Positions 5,812-12,930 of a stretch of DNA of 26,037 bases are shown one piece after another; positions within the stretch are counted from its first letter, which is position 1; each line of letters begins with the position of its first letter. Made by a program: the position numbers and the translations under genes. Origin of the DNA: a virus; IMG/VR virus record IMGVR_UViG_3300025104_000141, positions 1 to 26,037 of that record; one strand, given 5' to 3'. The notes under the pieces are model-generated. The model saw only the letters and a program-made list of their open reading frames with translations, had not been told where the DNA came from and did not search any database.

Positions 5812-7286
5812 TGGGCTGGATCGGAACCCTCAAACGCCGCGTCTTCGGCGGTACGCCCACCTACGATGGCGCAGGCCTCGGCCGGCGCACACTCGCCTGG
5901 ACGGTGGCCAACCCCGGAGCAGTGGCGGCACTTGCCTACACGCAGGAGCAGCTACGCGCCAAGAGCCGCGACCTCGTGCGTCGCAACGCCTGGGCCGCCG
6001 CCGGCATCGAAGCCTTCGTTGCCAACGCCATCGGTACCGGCATCAAGCCACAGAGCATGGTGGAAGATGCGGCCCAACGCGAAACCATCCAACGCTTGTG
6101 GTGGGATTGGGTGGAGGCTGCCGATGCCGCGGGACTCACCGACTTCTACGGCCTGCAGGCCTTGGCCTGCCGGGCCATGCTGGAGGGAGGAGAGGCGATT
6201 GTGCGACTGCGCTGGCGGCGTCCCGAGGACGGGCTGCCGGTAGCACTCCAAATTCAGGTGCTGGAGGCCGAGCACCTGCCGTTGGCGATGAACCGGGAGT
6301 TGCAAAGCGGCAACGTCATCCGTGCCGGCATCGAGTTCGACCGGCTGGGGCGGCGCGTCGCCTACCACCTCTATCGCTCCCATCCGAACGATGGTGGTCT
6401 CGCGCCCATGTCCGGGTCGGGCGGCGTCGAAACGGTTCGTGTGGATGCCTCCGAAGTGATTCATCTCTTCCGACCGCTGCGTCCTGGCCAGATTCGGGGC
6501 GAGCCGTGGCTCGCCCGGGCGCTGGTCAAGCTCCACGAACTCGACCAATACGACGACGCAGAACTGGTGAGGAAGAAGACGGCCGCGATGTTCGCCGGCT
6601 TCATCACGCGCCTCTCCCCGGAAGACAACCTCGTCGGCGAGGGCGTGGCCGACGCCAATGGCGTGGCGCTGGCCGGACTGGAACCGGGCACCTTGCAGAT
6701 TCTCGAGCCGGGCGAGGACATCAAGTTCTCGGCCCCGGCCGATGTCGGCAGTTCCTACGCCGAGTTCATGCGCCAGCAGTTCCGGGCAGTGGCGGCCGCC
6801 ATGGGTATCACCTACGAGATGCTCACCGGCGACCTGACGCAAGTGAACTACTCCAGCATCCGTGCGGGCCTGCTGGAGTTCCGCCGCCGCTGCGAGGTGA
6901 TCCAGCACGGTGTGATCGTCCACCAGCTGTGCCGCCCAATCTGGCGGGCCTGGATGGATCAGGCGGTGCTCGAAGGTTCGCTCACGCTCCCCGGCTACAG
7001 CCGCCGTCGGCGTGAATACCAAGTCGCCAAGTGGATTCCGCAGGGCTGGCAGTGGGTCGACCCGCAGAAGGAGTTCAACGCCATGAAGCTTGCCATCCGG
7101 GCGGGCCTCACCAGCCGTTCGGAGGCGATCTCGGCCTACGGCTACGACGCCGAGGATGTGGATCGCGAGATCGCGGCGGACAATCGTCGCGCAGACAGTC
7201 TCGGACTGGTTTTTGATTCCGACCCTCGGCATGACCAGGCACCGGCCGTCGCCCCGCCTCCACCAACCGAACAACCCACGGAGTAA
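5811..7286 (+). CDS. Portal protein, lambda gpB family
   Basis: A 491-residue protein forming the dodecameric ring at the capsid vertex through which DNA enters and leaves. Recognisable features are an N-terminal basic start, the segment SRDLVRRNAWAAAGIEAFVA with NAIGTGIKP just after it, and LFRPLRPGQIRGEPWLARAL. Also visible are KTAAMFAGFI and the late EMLTGDLTQVNYSSIRAG, a signature of lambda-type portals. The C-terminus is a Pro-rich tail ending PPPTEQPTE. Length fits the family. It is coupled to gpW by overlap and followed by the protease gene after 3 bases. The short coding motif for EQPTE also occurs near the terminase end (about 4573-4588). Confidence 0.95.
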   Translation: MGWIGTLKRRVFGGTPTYDGAGLGRRTLAWTVANPGAVAALAYTQEQLRAKSRDLVRRNAWAAAGIEAFVANAIGTGIKPQSMVEDAAQRETIQRLWWDWVEAADAAGLTDFYGLQALACRAMLEGGEAIVRLRWRRPEDGLPVALQIQVLEAEHLPLAMNRELQSGNVIRAGIEFDRLGRRVAYHLYRSHPNDGGLAPMSGSGGVETVRVDASEVIHLFRPLRPGQIRGEPWLARALVKLHELDQYDDAELVRKKTAAMFAGFITRLSPEDNLVGEGVADANGVALAGLEPGTLQILEPGEDIKFSAPADVGSSYAEFMRQQFRAVAAAMGITYEMLTGDLTQVNYSSIRAGLLEFRRRCEVIQHGVIVHQLCRPIWRAWMDQAVLEGSLTLPGYSRRRREYQVAKWIPQGWQWVDPQKEFNAMKLAIRAGLTSRSEAISAYGYDAEDVDREIAADNRRADSLGLVFDSDPRHDQAPAVAPPPPTEQPTE

Positions 7287-7289
7287 TTC

Positions 7290-8525
7290 ATGCTGCCACA
7301 TCTCGCCTCCCGCATCTTCGGGACGCCGTTGCTCGTCCATCGCGCCAAGCTCGACGTGATCCTCTCCGTCCTCGGGCCACGCTTGGGGATCGACAGCTCG
7401 ATCCCTCCTGATGCCACGGAGCTGCTCGCGGCGGAACCCGCATCCCGTCCGAACAGGCAAGGTGCTGTCGGCATCGCCGTGATCCCGATCCACGGCACGC
7501 TGGTCAAGCGCACCTTGGGGTTGGAAGCCGCTTCGGGGCTCACGAGCTACCAGGACATCGGCGCGATGCTCGAGAAGGCCGTAGCAGACCCCGGTGTCAC
7601 CGGCATCCTGCTGGATGTCGATTCGCCGGGCGGCGAGGCGTCGGGCAGCTTCGAGCTCGCCCGCCGCGTGCGCGAGGCCAATGCTGTGAAACCCATCTGG
7701 GCGGTAGCCAACGACGCTGCCTTCTCGGCGGCCTACGCCATCGCATCGTCTGCCGAACGCATCATCGTCACCGAGACGGGGGGTGTCGGCTCGATCGGCG
7801 TGATCGCGCTGCACATCGATCAGTCGGTGAAGGACGCCAACGACGGCTACCGCTACACCGCGATCACGGCGGGCGCGCACAAGAACGACTTCTCTCCCCA
7901 CGAGCCGCTCACCGATGCCGCGAAAGGCGAACTCCAGGCCGAGGTCGACCGCCTCTACGACCTCTTCGTCGGTCACGTGGCTGCCATGCGCGGATTGCCG
8001 GAGAAGGCGGTACGCGCGACCGAGGCTGCTCTCTATTTCGGGCCGAATGCCGTCGACGCCGGACTGGCCGATGCCGTCGGCACGCTGGAGGCAACGCTCG
8101 CTGAATTCTCGACTTACCTCAGCTCCCGAGGCCGCAAGGCGCCCCCGGCTCGGAGCTTTGCACGACCCGGGGCGACGCACCTACAGGAGGACGACATGTC
8201 TCTCGAAGAAACCCAAATGGAAATGATCGGCGTGGATCAGGCCGCCGTCCTGGTTGCCGAGGCCCGCCGCGAGGTGACCCAATCCGCCCAAGCCATCGCC
8301 GAGCTGTGCCTGATCGCCGGCTGCCCCGACAGGGCCGCCGCCTTCATTGCGGAAGGCAAGAGCGAGGCGGATGTGCGCCGAGTGCTTTGTGAGGCCAAGG
8401 CCGCGCGATCCGAGGCGACACCCATCCATTCCACCATCACGCCGGAAGCCGGCACTGCCGCCCCCGAGCGACCCGAGGCCTCGCCCGTGGTCGCCGCCGT
8501 CAAGAAACTCATCCGAAAGGAGTAA
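7290..8525 (+). CDS. Prohead protease (S49, lambda gpC-like) with in-frame scaffold domain
   Basis: A 411-residue serine protease that matures the prohead. The S49/SppA-type core runs about 65-265. It contains GILLDVDSPGGEASGS (115-130), the nucleophile region NDAAFSAAYAIAS (Ser146), VGSIGVIA and a candidate general base in GAHKNDFSP (Lys198). The Ser-Lys spacing of 52 equals the Ser166-Lys218 spacing I recall for lambda gpC. After ~270 the sequence changes to a charged helical region that is also translated separately from ATG 8196. This gpC/Nu3 arrangement means one gene yields protease-scaffold and scaffold alone. The ATG at 7290 follows the portal stop closely, with a GGAG just before that stop. 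Confidence 0.93.
   Translation: MLPHLASRIFGTPLLVHRAKLDVILSVLGPRLGIDSSIPPDATELLAAEPASRPNRQGAVGIAVIPIHGTLVKRTLGLEAASGLTSYQDIGAMLEKAVADPGVTGILLDVDSPGGEASGSFELARRVREANAVKPIWAVANDAAFSAAYAIASSAERIIVTETGGVGSIGVIALHIDQSVKDANDGYRYTAITAGAHKNDFSPHEPLTDAAKGELQAEVDRLYDLFVGHVAAMRGLPEKAVRATEAALYFGPNAVDAGLADAVGTLEATLAEFSTYLSSRGRKAPPARSFARPGATHLQEDDMSLEETQMEMIGVDQAAVLVAEARREVTQSAQAIAELCLIAGCPDRAAAFIAEGKSEADVRRVLCEAKAARSEATPIHSTITPEAGTAAPERPEASPVVAAVKKLIRKE
8196..8525 (+). CDS. Capsid scaffold protein, nested in-frame (Nu3-like)
   Basis: An internal start, in the same frame as the protease, gives a 109-residue protein starting MSLEETQMEMIGVDQAAVLV. The ATG at 8196 is preceded at 5 bases by a perfect AGGAGG, stronger than the protease's own site. 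The product is acidic to mixed-charge and helical, with a late Ala/Pro/Glu-rich linker (TPEAGTAAPERPEASP) and a basic C-terminal helix KKLIRKE, as expected of a scaffold that binds capsid protein through a basic tail. The same nested layout is known for lambda C and Nu3. The start and frame are seen directly; scaffold function is inferred from layout and composition. Confidence 0.8.
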   Translation: MSLEETQMEMIGVDQAAVLVAEARREVTQSAQAIAELCLIAGCPDRAAAFIAEGKSEADVRRVLCEAKAARSEATPIHSTITPEAGTAAPERPEASPVVAAVKKLIRKE

Positions 8526-8528
8526 GCC

Positions 8529-8906
8529 ATGCCCGCCATCACCCAAGCCAAGAACCTGGGCGACCTTCTGAAATACGAGGCGCCGAATCTCTATTCCCGC
8601 GAGGCCGCGACGGTCGCCGCCGGACAGAACCTGCAACTGGGCGCCGTGCTCGGCAGGAAGACCGCCGACGGCAAGCTCTATGCGCCGAATCCGTCCGCTT
8701 CGGACGGTACCCGGACCGCCGTGGGCGTGCTGGCTACCGACACCGACGCGACGCTGATCGATCGGGACGATGCCATCACGGTGGCCCGCCACGCCATCGT
8801 CACGCGCAGTGCCCTGATCTGGCCGGCTGGCATCACCGGGCCGCAGAAGGCGGCGGCCGAAGCGCAACTGACTGCCCTGGGCATCCTGGTGCGCGAGTCG
8901 GCGTAA
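8529..8906 (+). CDS. Head decoration protein, lambda gpD-like
   Basis: A 125-residue protein. The motif YSREAATVAAGQNLQLGAVL, then GVLATDTDAT, DAITVARHAIV and ALIWPAGIT match lambda gpD, the trimeric protein that caps threefold sites on the expanded capsid and stabilises packed DNA. Length is close to the family (about 110). It follows the protease by 3 bases, with AAGGAG in front of the ATG at 8529. It is followed by an 84-base gap holding a terminator-like hairpin before the capsid gene. The order protease, decoration, capsid is as in lambda. Confidence 0.9.
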   Translation: MPAITQAKNLGDLLKYEAPNLYSREAATVAAGQNLQLGAVLGRKTADGKLYAPNPSASDGTRTAVGVLATDTDATLIDRDDAITVARHAIVTRSALIWPAGITGPQKAAAEAQLTALGILVRESA

Positions 8907-8944
8907 CTTGCGCGCCTGAAACCAAACCATCCCCTCGTTCCAAC

Positions 8945-8968
8945 GAAACCCGCTCACAGGCGGGTTTC
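8945..8968 (+). terminator. Intrinsic-terminator-like hairpin before the capsid gene
   Basis: Arms GAAACCCGC (8945-8953) and GCGGGTTTC (8960-8968) are a perfect 9-bp stem with a 6-base loop, followed by TTCGTTTC. The hairpin lies 39 bases after the decoration gene and 22 bases before the capsid ATG. The T-tract is interrupted, so termination is probably partial. It could also stabilise or process the mRNA. Confidence 0.6.
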
Positions 8969-8990
8969 TTCGTTTCTGGAGACCCGACAC

Positions 8991-9995
8991 ATGCAAAACC
9001 CGTTCGACAACCCCGGCTTCTCGATGGCGAGCCTCACCACGGCCATCAACCTCATCCCCAACCGCTATGGCCGCATCGAGCAGTTGGGGCTCTTTCCGGC
9101 CAAGCCGGTGCGCACCCGGCAGATCATCGTCGAGGAGTACGCCGGGCGGCTGAACCTCCTGCCGACGAAACCGCCCGGCTCACCGGGCACCGTGGGCGAG
9201 CGCGGCACCCGCAAGCTGCGCTCCTTCGTCATCCCGCACATCCCGCACGACGACGTCGTGCTGCCCGAGGAAGTGCAGGGTATCCGCGCCTTCGGTTCGG
9301 AGACGGAGATGGAAGCCATCTCCGGCGTCATGGCCAGGCACCTGGAAACCATGCGCAACAAGCACGCCATCACCCTGGAACACCTGCGCATGGGGGCCTT
9401 GAAGGGGCAGATTCTGGACGCCGACGGCAGCACCATCTACGACCTCTACACCGAGTTCGGCCTCTCCCAGACGTCGATCAACTTCGATCTTGCGAATGCC
9501 AACAGCGACATCAAGGGCCACTGCTACGACGTGCTCGCCGAAATCGAGGACAACCTCAAGGGCGAGTTCATGACCGGGGTCCATGTGCTGTGCTCGCCCC
9601 AGTTCTTCCGGGCGCTCACCACGCACAAGACGGTCAAGGAGGCCTATACCAACTGGCAGCAAGGGGCCATCCTGATCAACGACGTGCGCGCGGGCTTCAC
9701 CTTCGGCGGCATCACCTTCGAGGAGTATCGGGGCCAGGCGAGCGACATCAACGGCACGGTGCGCAAGTTCATCGCCCCGGGCGAGGCCCACGCCTTCCCG
9801 CTGGGCACGGTGGACACCTTCGCCACCTACTTTGCGCCGGCGGACTTCAACGAGACGGTGGGCACCCTCGGCCAGCCGCTCTACGCCAAGCAGGAACCGA
9901 GGAAGTTCGACCGGGGCACCGACCTGCACACCCAGTCGAACCCGCTGCCCATGTGCCACCGGCCGGGTGTGCTGGTCAAGCTGACGATGGCCTGA
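8991..9995 (+). CDS. Major capsid protein, lambda gpE family
   Basis: A 334-residue shell protein with the HK97 fold of the lambda E family. Recognisable parts are the N-terminal [20 protein letters not shown], the segment [30 protein letters not shown], the middle [20 protein letters not shown] and the C-terminal [20 protein letters not shown], all typical of this family. Length matches (about 340). The ATG at 8991 has a GGAG site 11 bases upstream and lies just past a hairpin (8945-8968). The stop overlaps the next gene (TGATG), so the joining protein is coupled to it. Self-assembly on the scaffold, cleavage by the protease and later decoration follow from the family. Confidence 0.95.
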   Translation: MQNPFDNPGFSMASLTTAINLIPNRYGRIEQLGLFPAKPVRTRQIIVEEYAGRLNLLPTKPPGSPGTVGERGTRKLRSFVIPHIPHDDVVLPEEVQGIRAFGSETEMEAISGVMARHLETMRNKHAITLEHLRMGALKGQILDADGSTIYDLYTEFGLSQTSINFDLANANSDIKGHCYDVLAEIEDNLKGEFMTGVHVLCSPQFFRALTTHKTVKEAYTNWQQGAILINDVRAGFTFGGITFEEYRGQASDINGTVRKFIAPGEAHAFPLGTVDTFATYFAPADFNETVGTLGQPLYAKQEPRKFDRGTDLHTQSNPLPMCHRPGVLVKLTMA

Positions 9996-10276
9996 TGGTC
10001 TCGGTCAGCGATCTCTACGCCGCCGCCGGTCGTGCCGGTCTGCTGACGCCCGCCTTGATCGGGGGTGCGGAAGTGCTGGTGGACTTCCGTGCCCCCGATG
10101 TGGAGGTGCTCGATGGCCTGGGACTGTCATCAGACTTCGCCATCCGCTATCCGGCCGAAGACGTGGTGCTCGATACCGGTCACGAACTCGTGATCGGCGG
10201 TGTCACCTACCGGGTTCGGGAAGTGCGTGCAATCGGTGATGGTTCGGAGTGCCGGGCGACGCTGATGCGCCTATAG
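9995..10276 (+). CDS. Head-tail joining protein, lambda gpFII-like
   Basis: A 93-residue protein. The second half VVLDTGHELVIGGVTYRVRE followed by VRAIGDGSECRATLMRL has the beta-strand pattern of lambda FII, which sits at the base of the filled head and makes the surface for tail docking. The start ATG 9995 overlaps the capsid stop (TGATG), and the spacing is as in lambda E to FII. An N-terminal helix (SVSDLYAAAGRAGLL) is followed by beta strands. It ends 6 bases before the stop of the opposite-strand gene at 10283, so the two genes converge without an obvious terminator between them. Confidence 0.75.
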   Translation: MVSVSDLYAAAGRAGLLTPALIGGAEVLVDFRAPDVEVLDGLGLSSDFAIRYPAEDVVLDTGHELVIGGVTYRVREVRAIGDGSECRATLMRL

Positions 10277-10282
10277 CCTGGA

Positions 10283-10918
10283 TCAGGGGCCGATCTTGAT
10301 CCAGCGGTTCCAGAGCATGCGACTGATGGTGGCATTCACGGCCTGACGGTCGAAGCGCTCCGGATCGAAATCCAGTCCGGCCCACTCCTGGAAGGCCTTG
10401 GTTTCGTCGCCGTAGGGGTCGTCCTCAAGCTGATCGAGAAACGTCTGGTAGCCGCCTGAACCACCCGCATCGTCGGGCGGACAGGCGCGCTCGCCCGCCT
10501 CGACCCAGGCAAAGCCGCCGTCACTCGGACTCGGCTTGACCTTCTTGATCGTCTCGACCGTGATGCGGTGCATCCAGCTATCGCCGAAGTCGTACAAGTA
10601 GTCGCAGGTATCGCCCTCGGCCAGCAGTTGGTTGAGGCGGTACTTCTTCTCGTCGAGCACTTCCCATCCGGGGTCGGTGAACTCGGGATCCGGAACACCG
10701 TAATGCTTGCCGCGAATCTCGAACTTGTGCAGGTGGGAGTCGGACCAGCCCATGGCTGCCTGAAGGATGTGATGCAGGGCATCGAGCCGCGTGCGGCCGT
10801 CCAGATGAATGCGCCGCCAGATCGTCGGCTGGATACCCATGAGTTCGACGCGCAGGACGTAGTGGTCGGGCGTTGACTGACTGCTGCGGTGTTTCTTGGT
10901 TTTGGTTTGCGTTGCCAA
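10283..10918 (-). CDS. pRiA4b ORF-3 family protein, inserted on the opposite strand
   Basis: A 211-residue protein with LRVELMGIQPTIWRRIHLDG (~22-41), LHHILQAAMGWSDSHLHKFE (~48-67), YLYDFGDSWMHRITVE (~107-122), CPPDDAGGSGGYQTFL and EWAGLDFDPERFD. All are hallmarks of the pRiA4b ORF-3-like family, first described on an Agrobacterium plasmid and of unknown role. The best start is TTG 10918, with GGGAG 7 bases upstream; the nearer ATG at 10925 is out of frame. It lies antisense inside the head-to-tail block, between the FII-like and tail terminator genes, and is the only minus-strand gene after 2117. This is the pattern of a moron gene carried for its own benefit. Its action is unknown; toxin or host-interaction roles are speculation. 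Confidence 0.85.
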   Translation of the reverse strand: MATQTKTKKHRSSQSTPDHYVLRVELMGIQPTIWRRIHLDGRTRLDALHHILQAAMGWSDSHLHKFEIRGKHYGVPDPEFTDPGWEVLDEKKYRLNQLLAEGDTCDYLYDFGDSWMHRITVETIKKVKPSPSDGGFAWVEAGERACPPDDAGGSGGYQTFLDQLEDDPYGDETKAFQEWAGLDFDPERFDRQAVNATISRMLWNRWIKIGP

Positions 10919-10942
10919 ACGGCATCTCCCTTTTTCGATTTC

Positions 10943-10972
10943 ATTGTATCGGAGTCCCTATGCCCCAATCCA
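10943..10972 (-). promoter_or_regulatory. Possible promoter for the pRiA4b ORF-3 gene
   Basis: On the minus strand a TACAAT hexamer (10943-10948) lies about 24 bases before the TTG start, in a locally A/T-rich island unlike the surrounding coding DNA. The spacing to the start is reasonable for a -10 box. The -35 side is weak, with TGGATT or GGATTG at 17-18 bases, inside the first codons of the tail terminator gene. A separate promoter is expected for a lone antisense gene. Confidence 0.3.
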
Positions 10973-11391
10973 GGCGCGAGCAGATCGTTCGCGAGATCCT
11001 CGCGCGCATCGCGGCGGCGGTAGCACCCATCGCTGTGCTGCGCCAGCCCGTCATCGCCATCCCGCGCGAGAGGACGCCGGCCGTGGTGATCACGGTCGAG
11101 TCCGATGCCCCGGCCAAGCGCGCCAACGACCGCATGGAGCGCGATCTCATTGTGCGGGTCACCGGTTTTGCGCGCGATCCGGTCGACGGTTATGCCGTGG
11201 CAGACGACCTTGTCTGCCGGGCGCACGCTGCCCTGATGGCCGATCCGGCGCTCGGCGATCTGGCGCTCGGTATCGCCGAGATGGAAGCCGACTGGCAGGC
11301 GGAGGACGCCGACGTCGAGACCGTCGCCATCCCTGCCACTTACCGCATCACCTATCGCACATTCGTTACCGATCTCACCAGCAAAGGATAA
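10960..11391 (+). CDS. Tail terminator protein (gpU/Z position)
   Basis: A 143-residue protein starting MPQSRREQIVREILARIAAA at ATG 10960 (GGAG 6 bases upstream). The pattern is an N-terminal helix, strands (AVVITVESDAPAKRANDRME), a turn with VRVTGFARDPVDGYAVADDL, then helix and ending strands (TYRITYRTFVTDL). This fits tail terminator / minor tail proteins that stop tube growth and bind the head-tail connector, as lambda gpU does. It also sits where lambda has Z and U, directly before the tail tube genes. The sequence alone does not settle terminator versus minor tail protein. Longer upstream readings would run through the antisense gene's leader and are not supported. Confidence 0.65.
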   Translation: MPQSRREQIVREILARIAAAVAPIAVLRQPVIAIPRERTPAVVITVESDAPAKRANDRMERDLIVRVTGFARDPVDGYAVADDLVCRAHAALMADPALGDLALGIAEMEADWQAEDADVETVAIPATYRITYRTFVTDLTSKG

Positions 11392-11396
11392 ATCCC

Positions 11397-11606
11397 ATGC
11401 CTCGAATCGAACTCCTGATGACCCATACCCATGCCAACGTAGTCCATTTCGCCGGTCACGTGATCGATGTGGATGAGATCACCGCCCGCTGGATCATCGA
11501 GAAGGGCGTCGGCAAACCCGTCGACGATTCGCAAGCGGTGCAAGAGACAGCCGTCGACACGGCGGTCATCCCTGAAACCCAATCCCAGCGCAAAGCAAAG
11601 GAGTAA
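11397..11606 (+). CDS. Small protein before the tail tube gene (possible DUF7210-type)
   Basis: A 69-residue protein, MPRIELLMTHTHANVVHFAG followed by HVIDVDEITARWIIEKGVG. The first half has a strand pattern with a conserved-looking THxHANV and xGxxIDVDExxARWIIExG. I recall similar short proteins (DUF7210-like) next to tail genes in other prophages, but this is a weak match. The C-terminal third is polar and probably disordered. It starts 5 bases after the tail terminator stop and ends 6 bases before the tube gene, whose AAGGAG site lies over its last codons. A role in tail assembly or head-tail joining is inferred from position only. Confidence 0.65.
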   Translation: MPRIELLMTHTHANVVHFAGHVIDVDEITARWIIEKGVGKPVDDSQAVQETAVDTAVIPETQSQRKAKE

Positions 11607-11612
11607 CCCGCC

Positions 11613-12347
11613 ATGGCCTATTTTTCCGGACAAGGCCGCGTCTTCATCGGCGCGCGTGACAGTAACGGCAACCCGCAGGGGTTGGTATTCGTTGGCAATG
11701 TGCCCGACCTCAAGGTGTCGCTCTCGGTCGAAACTCTGGAACACCAGGAATCCCAATCCGGCCAGCGGCTGACCGACCTGCAACTGATCAAGACCAAGAA
11801 GGGCGAGTTTGCCTGCACGCTGGAAGAATTGATCCAGACCAACCTCGAGCTTTCCCTCTACGGATCCACGACGACGGTCACCAGCGGCACCGTAACCGAC
11901 GAGCCCGTCATCGCGACGGCTGAACTCGGCAAGCTCTACCTGCTTGGCAAGCAGAACGTCTCCAGCGTGGTCATCAAGGCCGGCGCTACGACCGTCGCCA
12001 ATACCAAATACACCGTCAATGCCAAGCACGGCTCCATTCAGTTCACCGACATCGCCGGTGTGACGGGTGCCATCACCGCGAGCTACAGCTACGGTGCCTC
12101 CAGCGCCACCGCGATGTTCACGCAGCCCCTGCCGGAGCGCTGGGTTCGCTTCGAAGGGCTGAACACGGCCGACGCCAACAAGGAAGTCGTGATCGATCTC
12201 TACCGCGTAGCCATCAATCCGGCCAAGGACTTGTCGGTGATCGGCACCGACCTGATGAAGTTCGAACTGTCGGGGCAGGTGCTGGCCGATCTCACCAAGC
12301 CGGCCGCCGGGGCGCTCGGTCAATTCGGTCGGATCGTGCTGCTGTGA
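11613..12347 (+). CDS. Major tail tube protein
   Basis: A 244-residue protein. The N-terminus MAYFSGQGRVFIGARDSNGN, then VGNVPDLKVSLSVET and a middle TVASTKY-like hairpin pattern suggest a beta-rich tube protein that stacks as hexameric rings around the tape measure. The C-terminal FELSGQVLADLT is also typical. The middle section (residues ~90-155, VTSGTVTDEPVIATAELGK and onward to ITASYSYGA) looks like an inserted Ig-like or surface domain facing outwards. The AAGGAG site sits 9 bases before ATG 11613. The gene comes just before the G/G-T chaperones, as in lambda (V then G), and its stop overlaps the G start. No tail sheath gene is present. Confidence 0.85.
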   Translation: MAYFSGQGRVFIGARDSNGNPQGLVFVGNVPDLKVSLSVETLEHQESQSGQRLTDLQLIKTKKGEFACTLEELIQTNLELSLYGSTTTVTSGTVTDEPVIATAELGKLYLLGKQNVSSVVIKAGATTVANTKYTVNAKHGSIQFTDIAGVTGAITASYSYGASSATAMFTQPLPERWVRFEGLNTADANKEVVIDLYRVAINPAKDLSVIGTDLMKFELSGQVLADLTKPAAGALGQFGRIVLL

Positions 12348-12748
12348 TGGGCAACGATACGTTTGCGGCCCTGCCGCCGGTGCCGGTCTCCGTCGAGATC
12401 GCCGGCGAGCGCATTGATCTCACGCCGCTCAAGGTGGGCGAGGTGCCGGCGTTCGCCCGGGCCGTGCAGCCCATTGCGGCGAGTCTGTCGGCCTCCCCCG
12501 ACTGGCTGGCGCTTCTGGCCGAACACGGTGAAGCCGTGATCGCCGCCATCGCCATTGCCACGCGTCGCCCGGTCGAATGGGTGGCCGGGCTCGATCTCGA
12601 TGAAGCCGTGCGCTTGACCGAAGCGGTTTTCGGGGTGAATGCCGATTTTTTTATCCGGCGCCTGTTGCCGAGCGTGACGCAGGCAGCGGCGCGAATCGGT
12701 CAGACACTGGAAAGCCCGACGCGTGGGGCAATGCCATCCAACGTCTGA
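12347..12748 (+). CDS. Tail assembly chaperone, gpG-like (unshifted product)
   Basis: A 133-residue protein starting at ATG 12347, which overlaps the tube-gene stop. The start FAALPPVPVSVEIAGERIDL followed by TPLKVGEVPAFARAVQPI is a typical beginning of lambda G-like chaperones, which coat the tape measure during assembly and are absent from the finished virion. The T-rich slippery stretch (12646-12652) comes after codon 99. Without slippage, translation continues to the TGA at 12746-12748. With a -1 slip it enters the T-like frame. Family length and position before the tape measure fit. The last ~30 residues (QAAARIGQTLESPTRG...) are unique to the unshifted form. Confidence 0.85.
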   Translation: MGNDTFAALPPVPVSVEIAGERIDLTPLKVGEVPAFARAVQPIAASLSASPDWLALLAEHGEAVIAAIAIATRRPVEWVAGLDLDEAVRLTEAVFGVNADFFIRRLLPSVTQAAARIGQTLESPTRGAMPSNV

Positions 12749-12930
12749 TCGGCGCGGGGCATGCCTACACCGACATTCTCGACTACACGCTGGCGCAAAC
12801 CGACGCATTCCTCGCTGCCATCGACCGGCAGGAGTCCCGGCAGCTGGCGAATCTCCTGTCGGTGATCGCGACCGGCAGTCAGGGGAACAGTGAGGCGTTG
12901 CGTCGAATGATGAAGGCAATCTCGTGCTGA
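12347..12930 (+). CDS. Frameshifted tail chaperone, gpG-T-like fusion
   Basis: The G frame and an open -1 frame are joined at the slippery site. The first 102 codons (to 12652) are followed by 92 codons re-read from base 12652, giving 194 residues. The -1 frame has no stop until TGA 12928-12930 and encodes a sensible protein (AWGNAIQRLIGAGHAYTDIL, then LDYTLAQTDAFLAAIDRQES), but has no start of its own. The stop overlaps the GTG of the next gene at 12924, as expected if translation arrives in this frame. In lambda the same shift makes gpG-T, whose T part binds the tail tube. The slip efficiency cannot be read from sequence. Confidence 0.8.
12646..12652 (+). promoter_or_regulatory. Slippery heptamer for -1 programmed frameshift
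   Basis: Seven Ts in a row. In the G frame they read GAT TTT TTT ATC, so the heptamer has the form X XXY YYZ with all T (U UUU UUU). It fits simultaneous -1 slippage of the P- and A-site tRNAs, after which the next codon is TAT. It is placed about three quarters of the way through the G frame, as in lambda-type G/G-T pairs. No clear pseudoknot or Shine-Dalgarno enhancer was identified by eye. Confidence 0.8.

Noticed and set aside
5952-8180. Minus-strand open frame of 742 codons opposite portal and protease
   Set aside because: The plus strand holds two well-recognised lambda-type genes here. The antisense translation has the composition of a shadow frame.
10923-10925. ATG at 10925 as the start of the pRiA4b ORF-3 gene
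   Set aside because: It is in another frame and lies directly on the GGGAG site, too close for initiation. TTG 10918 is in frame and well spaced.
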